From positions 1-15,265 of the forward strand of contig JBBRMQ010000087.1 of NCBI GenBank assembly GCA_038230775.1: a stretch of 15,265 bases of DNA, given 5' to 3'. The notes under the pieces were generated by a model. It was not told where the DNA came from. It worked only from the letters and a program-made list of their open reading frames with translations, and did not search any database. The translations under genes and the position numbers were made by a program. Below are positions 1 through 6,860 of this stretch, in pieces. Within the stretch, counting starts at the first letter, position 1. Each line of letters opens with the position of its first letter. This DNA comes from JBBRMQ01 sp038230775 (lineage in GTDB: Bacteria; Acidobacteriota; Thermoanaerobaculia; Gp7-AA8).

Positions 1-1081
<1,081 letters not shown>

Positions 1082-1103
1082 AATTAGTTTCTCCTTCTAG
1101 TAC

Positions 1104-1133
1104 TTACCACGATATGAGTGTGGTTATGTCAAT
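1104..1133 (-). promoter_or_regulatory. Candidate sigma-70-like promoter of dnaK
   Basis: On the minus strand a perfect TTGACA (complement of 1128-1133) is followed, after 18 bases, by TGGTAA (complement of 1104-1109), a weak -10. The leader to the dnaK ATG would be about 20 nt and includes the Shine-Dalgarno. The -35 is convincing, the -10 is not; a heat-shock sigma factor could use different elements. Confidence 0.35.
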
Positions 1134-1143
1134 GTGCATAACC
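1122..1143. promoter_or_regulatory. 7-bp perfect inverted repeat over the dnaK -35 box
   Basis: GGTATG-like arms: GGTTATG at 1122-1128 and CATAACC at 1137-1143, separated by 8 bases. The palindrome covers the candidate -35 TTGACA of dnaK, so a repressor bound here would block the promoter. It is neither the CIRCE element (TTAGCACTC-N9-GAGTGCTAA) nor the HAIR box of HspR. Operator function is inferred from position only. Confidence 0.4.
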
Positions 1144-1221
1144 TGAGCGTATCTCTATTACATTCCTGGTTGCAAAGGATGGTCCGTGGGTGGGATCGCT
1201 CATAGGTGTGAACCAACTTCT

Positions 1222-1279
1222 GTGTGTGGACCGGCTTCAGCCGGTCACGAATGCGACCGGCTGAAGCCGGTCCACACAC
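1222..1279. repeat. 25-bp perfect hairpin repeat, copy 1 (REP-like)
   Basis: Arms 1222-1246 and 1255-1279 pair perfectly over 25 bp around an 8-base loop. Each arm contains its own palindrome (GACCGGCT-TC-AGCCGGTC), so a two-armed alternative fold is possible. A second copy lies at 11813-11867 with one compensatory base-pair change. It sits between dnaK and the BI-1 gene, which diverge, so it is not an ordinary terminator. A REP/BIME-like dispersed intergenic element is the best reading; no transposase is nearby. Confidence 0.8.
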
Positions 1280-1291
1280 TGAAGCTTGACC

Positions 1292-1308
1292 GGAACGCGC
1301 AGCGTTCC
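1292..1308. repeat. Small hairpin in the BI-1 leader/promoter region
   Basis: GGAACGC (1292-1298), loop GCA, GCGTTCC (1302-1308): a perfect 7-bp stem immediately upstream of the candidate -10 TATCAT (1317-1322) of the BI-1 gene. It might be an operator or simply the edge of the repeat region. Confidence 0.4.
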
Positions 1309-1316
1309 CCACGCGT

Positions 1317-1329
1317 TATCATCCGCGAC
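1317..1329 (+). promoter_or_regulatory. Candidate -10 region of the BI-1 gene (TATCATCCGCGAC)
   Basis: TATCAT matches the -10 consensus at five of six positions and is followed by CCGCGAC. Almost the same 13 bases (TATCATTCGCGAC) occur at 11921-11933 just before tRNA-His, at the place where its -10 and start site should be. No good -35 is seen at 16-18 bases. Confidence 0.4.
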
Positions 1330-1342
1330 TGGAGGAGCTTCA

Positions 1343-2065
1343 ATGCCCATGGATCCCTACAACTCGCAGCAGCCTGCCTGGATCAGCGCCAGCGCGGAGA
1401 GCACCGGCGAAAGGACGCGAGCATTCATCCGCAGCGTTTACGCCTGGATGGCCGGCGGCCTGCTGCTGACGGCATTCGCCGCGGTCTGGGTGGTGATGTC
1501 GCCCGCGATGCAAGCGCTCGTTCTCGGCAACCGCGCTGTGATGTTCGCCCTGATCATCGCGGAGTTCGTCATCGTCGGCTTTCTGTCGTTCCGGCTGACC
1601 AAGATGTCCGCCGGTACAGCCGCCGGCGCATTTCTCGTCTATTCGTTTCTGAACGGACTGACGCTCAGCTTCATCTTCTGGGCGTATACGCAGGCGTCGA
1701 TTTTTCAGGCGTTCGTCACCGCGGCCGGCATGTTCGCGGCGATGAGTGTCTTCGGTCTGACCACGAAGAAGGACCTCACTTCGTGGGGCTCATTCTTCTT
1801 CATGGGTCTGATCGGCATCGTGATCTGCAGTCTCCTGAACATGTTCATGCACTCGACGGGTCTGGCGTTCGTGATTTCCGTCGTGGGCGTCTTCGTGTTC
1901 GTCGGACTGACCGCATGGGACACGCAGAAGCTGAAGGGCTACGCTACGGTCACCGGTCCGATGCAGCAGAACTTTGCCGTGATCGGCGCGCTCGCGCTCT
2001 ATCTCGACTTCATCAATCTGTTCCTGATGATGCTGCGCCTGTTCGGCGGTGGCCGCCGGCGGTAA
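1343..2065 (+). CDS. Bax inhibitor-1 / YccA-YbhL family membrane protein
   Basis: 240-residue integral inner-membrane protein, the usual length for bacterial BI-1 (TMBIM) proteins. ATG 1343 follows GGAGGAG (1331-1337) with five bases spacing; the second ATG at 1349 is less well placed. Seven hydrophobic segments can be seen at about residues 33-51, 66-82, 92-112, 120-138, 149-167, 173-191 and 212-230. The family hallmarks are present: LTAWDTQKLKGY with D193 (the conserved acidic residue of the pH-sensitive calcium-leak site in characterised homologues) and LYLDFINLFLMMLR with D222 at the C-terminus. In bacteria the role is poorly defined: proposed ion leak or interaction with the FtsH protease. 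It is transcribed alone, divergent from dnaK, and ends at a large inverted repeat. Confidence 0.93.
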   Translation: MPMDPYNSQQPAWISASAESTGERTRAFIRSVYAWMAGGLLLTAFAAVWVVMSPAMQALVLGNRAVMFALIIAEFVIVGFLSFRLTKMSAGTAAGAFLVYSFLNGLTLSFIFWAYTQASIFQAFVTAAGMFAAMSVFGLTTKKDLTSWGSFFFMGLIGIVICSLLNMFMHSTGLAFVISVVGVFVFVGLTAWDTQKLKGYATVTGPMQQNFAVIGALALYLDFINLFLMMLRLFGGGRRR

Positions 2066-2079
2066 CAGAAAGCAGGTAA

Positions 2080-2146
2080 TGACGTAAGGCTTAGAACGAG
2101 TAGAACCGTATCGCACGACTACTTCGTTCTACGTCCTTACTCGTCA
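2080..2146. terminator. Imperfect long inverted repeat between convergent genes
   Basis: TGACG..TAAGG..AGAACGA.GTAG on the left (2080-2102) can pair with CTAC.TTCGTTCT..CCTTA..CGTCA on the right (2119-2146), with small bulges and a loop of about 16 bases. It lies exactly between the stop codons of the BI-1 gene and the minus-strand membrane protein, as expected for a bidirectional terminator. No U-tract is obvious. Confidence 0.5.
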
Positions 2147-2147
2147 G

Positions 2148-3224
2148 CTAACTGAAGCGGATGTCGCTCATCGCGCCGACCGGCATGCTGCGCTTCGGCT
2201 TGTCCGGATCGTAGAGCACGATGAACTGCTGTCCTTCCACCGGTTGCTCGCGCAGCTTCTGCTTGAAAGAGAAGCGGCCGAGCTGTCCGCCGAATTGATA
2301 CTCGATCGCCTGCCGGCTGACCTTCGTGATCTGGGCGATCGCGGCGACGCCTCCTTCCGCGAGAGCGCGCTCCCTTCGTGACGCCGCGCTCAGAACGGCG
2401 CCGAAAATGGGAAAGACGAACACGAAGTAGATGAGAGCCACGACGATTCCTCCATCGTCGAAGAGGATGCTGCGCGACTCGAGCTGCGCCTTCCTTTCGG
2501 CGAGATTGATCTCCGGCCGCGAAGGCAGATAGGTCACCGGAATCGGATCGCCTTCGTGAAAGGTGGGAAAGGCGTTCCGGCCGACGGATGTCACTCCTTC
2601 GCCATGGTCGAAGTCGTAGCGAACGTAGTAGCTCACATGGCCCCTTGAGCCCTGCACCGTGTACGTGCGCGCGACGTGTCCCGTCGTCTCCACCCCACCT
2701 TTGCGAAGCCACGTCCGATTCCGTGCGCGCGGCATCGCAAGCGCGCTCGGGATCAGCATCAGGCAGAAGAAGCCGATCGGGATCCGCCACGCGGCGCTCC
2801 GACGATCGCCGGGGATCACGCGCCGAGGCGGGGGGGCCGCGAGCTCCGGCGGAATCGCGTGAAGGGAGAAGAGGTCAAACGATGGTGAGAGCTCGATCGC
2901 GCCGGAAATTACGAGCGCCATCGCGCTTACACCGATCGCCGCCGCTGGAATGAACGTGGCCTTCAAATCGGGCGCGTTCGAAGCGCCGGTCAGCGCCAGC
3001 CACCACTGATAAACGGACAATCCCACCGACGCCAGCAGAACGAAGACCGCCACGCGCGCAACGTATCGCGCGATCTGCCGGTGCCAAACGAGAGACACGA
3101 TCCATTCGGCGCGCTGCGGCTCCGCGCCGGCGCTTTCCAGCCGCATCCGCATCGACTGCGCATCGGACGGCCCGAGGGAATCGACGTAAGCGAGCCAGTC
3201 TGCGGTAGTAATCACGGCATCCAT
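2148..3224 (-). CDS. Membrane protein with two DUF3592-like segments
   Basis: 358 residues of unknown function. Start taken at ATG 3224 (MDAVITTADW) because GAGGA lies ten bases upstream; the longer open frame further upstream is only antisense to the flavoprotein gene. Four hydrophobic segments are visible at about residues 52-73, 91-110, 147-164 and 258-280. Residues about 176-245 (TGHVARTYTVQGSRGHVSYYVRY..., GDPIPVTYLPSRPEINL) resemble DUF3592: a TGxV strand, a soluble beta unit, then a VxYLPxxPxxN ending. A second similar unit follows the last helix (about 291-345: VAAIAQITKVSRQAIEYQF..., GQQFIVLYDPDKPK). So it appears to carry two related soluble beta domains split by a membrane helix. 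Divergent from the flavoprotein gene, with only 15 bp between start codons. The family assignment is from pattern recognition only. Confidence 0.75.
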   Translation of the reverse strand: MDAVITTADWLAYVDSLGPSDAQSMRMRLESAGAEPQRAEWIVSLVWHRQIARYVARVAVFVLLASVGLSVYQWWLALTGASNAPDLKATFIPAAAIGVSAMALVISGAIELSPSFDLFSLHAIPPELAAPPPRRVIPGDRRSAAWRIPIGFFCLMLIPSALAMPRARNRTWLRKGGVETTGHVARTYTVQGSRGHVSYYVRYDFDHGEGVTSVGRNAFPTFHEGDPIPVTYLPSRPEINLAERKAQLESRSILFDDGGIVVALIYFVFVFPIFGAVLSAASRRERALAEGGVAAIAQITKVSRQAIEYQFGGQLGRFSFKQKLREQPVEGQQFIVLYDPDKPKRSMPVGAMSDIRFS

Positions 3225-3239
3225 TATGATTCGTTCCTC

Positions 3240-4427
3240 GTGTCCGAGATCACCCGGCGTGACGTCATGAAAGCAGCAGCGGCGCTTCCTCTCGCCGCCG
3301 GCGCACTCTCCGCGAAGACGACCGGCGGGCCGAGAGTGCTTGTCGTAGGCGCCGGCGCATTCGGCGGGTGGACGGCGCTGCACCTGCAGCGCAGCGGCGC
3401 GCACGTCACGCTCATCGACGCGTGGGGGCCGGGAAACTCGCGCGCCAGCTCCGGGGGCGAGACGCGCGTCATCCGCAGCATCTACGGCGGCGATCCCGAT
3501 TACACACGCTGGGTGGCCCGCTCATTCACGCTCTGGAAGGCCTTTGGTCAACAGATTTACCATCCCACCGGCGCTCTCTGGATGTTCGAGGGCGATGACT
3601 CCTACGCAAAGAAATCGCTGCCGCTCATCACCTACCCCGTCGATCAGCTCTCCCTCCCGGACGCCGCCAGGCGCTTCCCGCAGGTGAAGTTCGACGGCGT
3701 CACAAGCGTCTACTACGAGCACGAAGCGGGATATCTCATGGCGCGCCGCGGATGTCAGGCCGTGCAGCACGTCTTCACCGACGCCGGCGGCACCTTCCGC
3801 ATCGAGGCGATGGCCGCTCCGGTCGACGTCGTCGCGATGTCGAAGAAAGCCGACGCGATCGTCTTCGCCTGCGGCCCCTGGCTCGGCCGCCTGTTTCCCG
3901 ACTTCGTCGGCAACGCCGTCGCACCGTCGCGTCAGGAAGTGTTCTTCTTCGGCGCTGCACCCGGCGACCGCCGCTTCACTGACTTCCCGGTGTGGGTCGA
4001 TTTCGGCGAGCGCGTTTTCTACGGCATCCCAGGCAACGAATTTCGCGGATTCAAGATCGCGGACGACACTCGCGGCGACGCGGTGGACCCCTCGATGCTG
4101 GAGCGTCTCGTCTCCGCGGATGCGATCGCCCGCGCGCGACAGAAAGTCGCGCAGCGCTTCCCCGATCTGGCGAACGCGCCGCTTCTCGAGTCGCGCGTCT
4201 GCCAGTACGAAAACTCGCCGGACGGCCACTACATCATCGACCACCACCCCGACGCCTCGAACGTCTACATCGTCGGCGGCGGCTCCGGCCACGGCTACAA
4301 GCTCGGCCCCGCCCTCGGTGAATACGTCGCCGCGCTCGTTCTCGGCCAGCGCCCGCTGATGGATCGCTTCCGCCTGACCGCCGATCGCAAGAAGAAAGCA
4401 CCCACTACGCAAATGGAGCGTTCATGA
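3240..4427 (+). CDS. Tat-exported FAD-dependent amine/amino-acid oxidase, sarcosine oxidase (MSOX/MTOX) family
   Basis: 395 residues. GTG 3240 is chosen because it gives a complete Tat signal, MSEITRRDVMKAAAALPLAAGALSA, with twin arginines at 6-7 and likely cleavage after ALSA; no Shine-Dalgarno is visible. A Rossmann FAD motif VVGAGAFGG follows at 35-43. SSGGETRVIRSIYG (70-83) and the C-terminal VGGGSGHGYKLGPALGEYVA (345-364) are typical of monomeric sarcosine / N-methyltryptophan oxidases. CQYENSPDGHYIID (321-334) aligns with the family segment holding the cysteine that binds FAD covalently, so C321 is probably the flavinylation site. Expected reaction: oxidative removal of an N-methyl or similar group from a secondary amine, giving H2O2, outside the cytoplasm; the substrate cannot be read from the sequence. 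The stop overlaps the peptidase start (ATGA), so the two are probably co-translated. Confidence 0.88.
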   Translation: MSEITRRDVMKAAAALPLAAGALSAKTTGGPRVLVVGAGAFGGWTALHLQRSGAHVTLIDAWGPGNSRASSGGETRVIRSIYGGDPDYTRWVARSFTLWKAFGQQIYHPTGALWMFEGDDSYAKKSLPLITYPVDQLSLPDAARRFPQVKFDGVTSVYYEHEAGYLMARRGCQAVQHVFTDAGGTFRIEAMAAPVDVVAMSKKADAIVFACGPWLGRLFPDFVGNAVAPSRQEVFFFGAAPGDRRFTDFPVWVDFGERVFYGIPGNEFRGFKIADDTRGDAVDPSMLERLVSADAIARARQKVAQRFPDLANAPLLESRVCQYENSPDGHYIIDHHPDASNVYIVGGGSGHGYKLGPALGEYVAALVLGQRPLMDRFRLTADRKKKAPTTQMERS

Positions 4428-6112
4428 AGAAATGGCTTGCTGCCGCAACTCTGCTGCTCGCTGCGTGTGCCTCGAAACCGGCGCCGGCCGACTCGGACAT
4501 TCTCAAGCAGATCTCCGATCAGTACTGGCAGCATCAGCTTGATCGCAGCATTCCACTGCAGATCAAGTTCGGCCTCCCGATCAACCACATCCCCGATGCG
4601 TCGTACGCCGACGCGCAGCACGAATCGACATTCAGCGAGGCAATCCTGCGACGCCTCGACGAGATCAACATCGGCCATTTGAAGGATGAAGATCGCATCA
4701 GCTATTCGCTCTTGCGATGGCAGGTGCGCCAGCCGATCGACAGCCTGCGATTCTTCTGGCTGCACTCGCCCGTCACGCCGTACGCGTCGCCGATGGGGCG
4801 GGTCGTCAACCAGGCGTTCACCGCGGCGAAACTCGATCCGGCCGATCGCGCGAGGCTCCTCATCGAGTACGGACGCTTCATCGACCAGATCACCGAAGTC
4901 GTCCACGAGCAGCAGCGGCGCGGTTACGTCCTGCCGAAGCCCGAGCTGCCGATCGTCCGCGGTGTGATCAACGGCTACATCCAGCCCGCGGAAACCAGTT
5001 TCTTCGCGCACGGCGATCCATCGACCGCGACGCGCGACGCCATCACGAACACCGTGAATCCCGCGCTGCAGCGTCTCGCCGCCGTGTTTTCGGCCGACTA
5101 CGAAGCCGCGGCGCCGGCGACGGTCGGACTCTCGCAGTATCCGGGCGGAGCCGAGGCGTATCGGTATTTCATTCATGAGGAGACGAGCCTCGATCAAACG
5201 CCGGAAGAGATTCACGCGCTCGGACTGCGCGAGGTGGAGCGGATCGGCCGCGAGATCGAGGATGTGCGCAAGCAAGCTGGATACAGCGGCACGCTGGCTG
5301 AGTTCCGCCAGTTCCTCAAGACCGATCCGCGATTCTTCGCCAAGTCCTCCGACGAGATCGGCGAGCGCATGACGGTCTACATTCACAAGATCGAGCCACA
5401 GATCCCGCGCTTCTTCAGTCGCCTTCCGCGCGCGACCTACAACGTCCAGCGCTTGAATCCCGCACTCGAAGGCGGAATGACGTTCGGCTACTACCAACCT
5501 CCGACGGCGACAGATCCCGTCGGTCACTACTTCTACAACGGCTCGAAAGTCAGCGAGCGCAATCTGCTCTTCGCACCCGCGCTCATGCTGCACGAGTTGA
5601 TCCCCGGACACCATTTCCAGTTCTCCCGGATGGAGGAGAGCGAGTCGCTGCCGGCGTTCCGTCGCGAGACCTTCGACACCGCCTACGTCGAAGGATGGGG
5701 CGAGTACGCGGCGTCGTTAGGCCGCGAGATGGGCATGTACGACGATCCCTACGATCACGCCGGCCGGCTGGTGATGGATTCGCTCCTCTCCGTCCGCCTC
5801 GTCGTCGACACCGGCATGAACGCCCTCGGCTGGTCCCGCGAAAAGGCCATGCAGTACATGCGCGACAACACCTTCCTGTCGGAGACCGAGATCGCAACCG
5901 AGAGCCTGCGCTATTCGGTCGACATTCCGGCACAGGCTCTGGCCTACAAGATCGGCAGCCTGAAGATTCTCGAGCTGCGCAGCAACGCGCAGAAGGCACT
6001 CGGCAACACGTTCGACATCAGACAGTTTCACGAGTGGATCATCGGGAGCGGCTCGATGCCTCTCTCGATCCTCGAGCAGCACGTGAACGACGCGATGATG
6101 CACCGCAAGTAG
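4424..6112 (+). CDS. DUF885 family lipoprotein, putative zinc metallopeptidase
   Basis: 562 residues, the normal size for DUF885. The start ATG overlaps the preceding stop (ATGA). The N-terminus MKKWLAAATLLLAAC is a lipoprotein signal with lipobox LAAC; C15 would be lipidated, placing it in the outer envelope. The catalytic region has HELIPGHHFQF (H390, E391, H396), the HExxxGH zinc site of this gluzincin-like family, followed by YVEGWGEYA (421-429), whose glutamates are the expected third zinc ligand. The rest is helical and charged. DUF885 proteins are annotated as peptidases or dipeptidases, mostly without proven substrates. The pairing with a Tat-exported amine oxidase suggests joint processing of external peptides or amino acids (inference). 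The last 63 codons and the 3' flank are repeated downstream at 6194-6443. Confidence 0.9.
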   Translation: MKKWLAAATLLLAACASKPAPADSDILKQISDQYWQHQLDRSIPLQIKFGLPINHIPDASYADAQHESTFSEAILRRLDEINIGHLKDEDRISYSLLRWQVRQPIDSLRFFWLHSPVTPYASPMGRVVNQAFTAAKLDPADRARLLIEYGRFIDQITEVVHEQQRRGYVLPKPELPIVRGVINGYIQPAETSFFAHGDPSTATRDAITNTVNPALQRLAAVFSADYEAAAPATVGLSQYPGGAEAYRYFIHEETSLDQTPEEIHALGLREVERIGREIEDVRKQAGYSGTLAEFRQFLKTDPRFFAKSSDEIGERMTVYIHKIEPQIPRFFSRLPRATYNVQRLNPALEGGMTFGYYQPPTATDPVGHYFYNGSKVSERNLLFAPALMLHELIPGHHFQFSRMEESESLPAFRRETFDTAYVEGWGEYAASLGREMGMYDDPYDHAGRLVMDSLLSVRLVVDTGMNALGWSREKAMQYMRDNTFLSETEIATESLRYSVDIPAQALAYKIGSLKILELRSNAQKALGNTFDIRQFHEWIIGSGSMPLSILEQHVNDAMMHRK

Positions 6113-6169
6113 CCGCCCTGCTGTCATCCCGATGACACCCGCGCTGGCACCACCTCCGCAAACTGATCT
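5921..6169 (+). repeat. Copy 1 of a 250-bp direct duplication (3' end of peptidase gene)
   Basis: This is the source copy: codons for DIPAQALAYK to the stop, plus 57 bases after the stop. It matches 6194-6443 with five substitutions and one inserted C. Twenty-four bases (6170-6193) separate the copies; the offset is exactly 273 bases within the coding part. Confidence 0.95.
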
Positions 6170-6171
6170 CC

Positions 6172-6195
6172 ATGCGCGTTCTCGTGACCGGCGGA
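6172..6195 (+). pseudogene. Possible relic of an NAD-dependent epimerase start (MRVLVTGG)
   Basis: The spacer between the two duplicate copies begins ATGCGCGTTCTCGTGACC and encodes MRVLVTGG, the textbook start of NAD-dependent epimerases/SDR proteins (MRVLVTGGxGFIG). The frame then runs into the duplicated peptidase DNA and loses all family features. This suggests that a sugar-epimerase-type gene once followed the peptidase and was destroyed by the rearrangement. With only eight residues, coincidence cannot be excluded. Confidence 0.35.
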
Positions 6196-6443
6196 CATTC
6201 CGGCACAGGCTCTGGCTTACAAGATCGGCAGCCTGAAGATTCTCGAGCTGCGCACCAACGCGCAGAAGGCACTCGGCAACACGTTCGACATCAGACAGTT
6301 TCACGAGTGGATCATCTGGAGCGGCTCGATGCCTCTCTCGATCCTCGAGCAGCACGTGAACGACGCGATGATGCACCGGAAGTAGCCGCCCCTGCTGTCA
6401 TTCCGATGACACCCGCGCTGGCACCACCTCCGCAAACTGATCT
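6194..6443 (+). pseudogene. Copy 2 of the duplication: orphan 3' fragment of the DUF885 peptidase gene
   Basis: About 98% identical to 5921-6169. It still encodes the last 63 residues in an open frame (DIPAQALAYK to HRK-stop) with two changes, Ser to Thr and Gly to Trp (IIGSG to IIWSG). There is no start codon or ribosome binding site for this frame, and in-frame stops lie between it and the intact gene, so it cannot make a useful protein. The high identity shows the duplication is recent. After the shared part the two flanks diverge at once (GATCTCC versus GATCTGC), marking the breakpoint. Confidence 0.9.
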
Positions 6444-6454
6444 GCACACTGACG

Positions 6455-6860
6455 ATGAAGCTTCCCGTACGCGGCAACGTACAGGTGCGGATCGAAGTCG
6501 TCGAACCCACGCGAAATCCTGTTGGCGACGATCGAGGGACATCCGCTCGCGGGGTCGGTTCAGTTCTCGACCACCGACGCGAGCGACGGCGTCGAGTTCG
6601 CAATCGATACCTACACGCGCTCCGCAAACTTCTTCGACTGGATGGCGATGAACACCGTCGGCGCGCCGCTTCAGGACGCGAACTGGAAACGCGTGGTGCA
6701 GCGGGTGATCGACCTGTCCGGCGGCGCCGCGGACAAGAGTGTTCAATCGACATCGGAGGAACTCGACGACGCCGCCGCGGAGAAAGCGGAGAAGACACTG
6801 CGCTCCACGGTCAACGCCCGGGTGCGTGCGGAGTCAGCGGAAGACATTGCGCAAGGCTGA
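6455..6860 (+). pseudogene. Frameshifted remnant, DUF1990/SRPBCC-like protein
   Basis: Two adjacent frames make one plausible protein: MKLPVRGNVQVRIEVVEPTRN from 6455 in one frame, then ILLATIEGHPLAGSVQFS onward in another (from about 6516), ending at the TGA at 6858-6860. A one-base shift near 6513-6520 would join them. The pattern GHPLAGSVQFS ... VEFAIDTYTRSANFFDW ... QDANWKRVVQRVIDL is reminiscent of the C-terminal half of DUF1990/UPF0548 proteins, but this is a weak call. The N-terminal half is missing where the duplicated peptidase DNA ends. The second frame alone could be translated only from TTG 6522, without a ribosome binding site. The 3' end overlaps the convergent flavoprotein gene by 27 bp. 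Confidence 0.5.

Noticed and set aside
1222..1279. Insertion sequence ends or a CRISPR array
   Set aside because: Only isolated hairpins occur, with no transposase, no target duplications and no regularly spaced repeats.
1082..1342. CIRCE or HAIR heat-shock operator upstream of dnaK
   Set aside because: Neither consensus is present; the palindrome found has a different sequence.
1186..2079. Plus-strand open frame overlapping the BI-1 gene in another frame
   Set aside because: It begins in the hairpin repeat and gives an Arg/His-rich product; BI-1 signatures and a Shine-Dalgarno support the other frame.
3225..3404. N-terminal extension of the minus-strand membrane protein
   Set aside because: The extension is antisense to the Tat signal and Rossmann motif of the oxidase and looks random; a ribosome binding site supports ATG 3224.
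3522..4412. Long minus-strand open frame antisense to the sarcosine-oxidase-like gene
   Set aside because: Low-complexity translation without motifs, fully inside a well-supported plus-strand gene.
4295..5614. Open frame of about 440 codons on the minus strand, antisense to the peptidase gene
   Set aside because: It is a shadow of GC-rich codon use in the DUF885 gene; its translation is Arg/Asp/Val-rich without any domain pattern, and the plus strand has clear motifs.
6172..6651. Open frame starting MRVLVTGG as a functional epimerase gene
   Set aside because: After eight residues the frame runs through the duplicated peptidase DNA in the wrong frame and shows no NAD-binding or catalytic YxxxK pattern.
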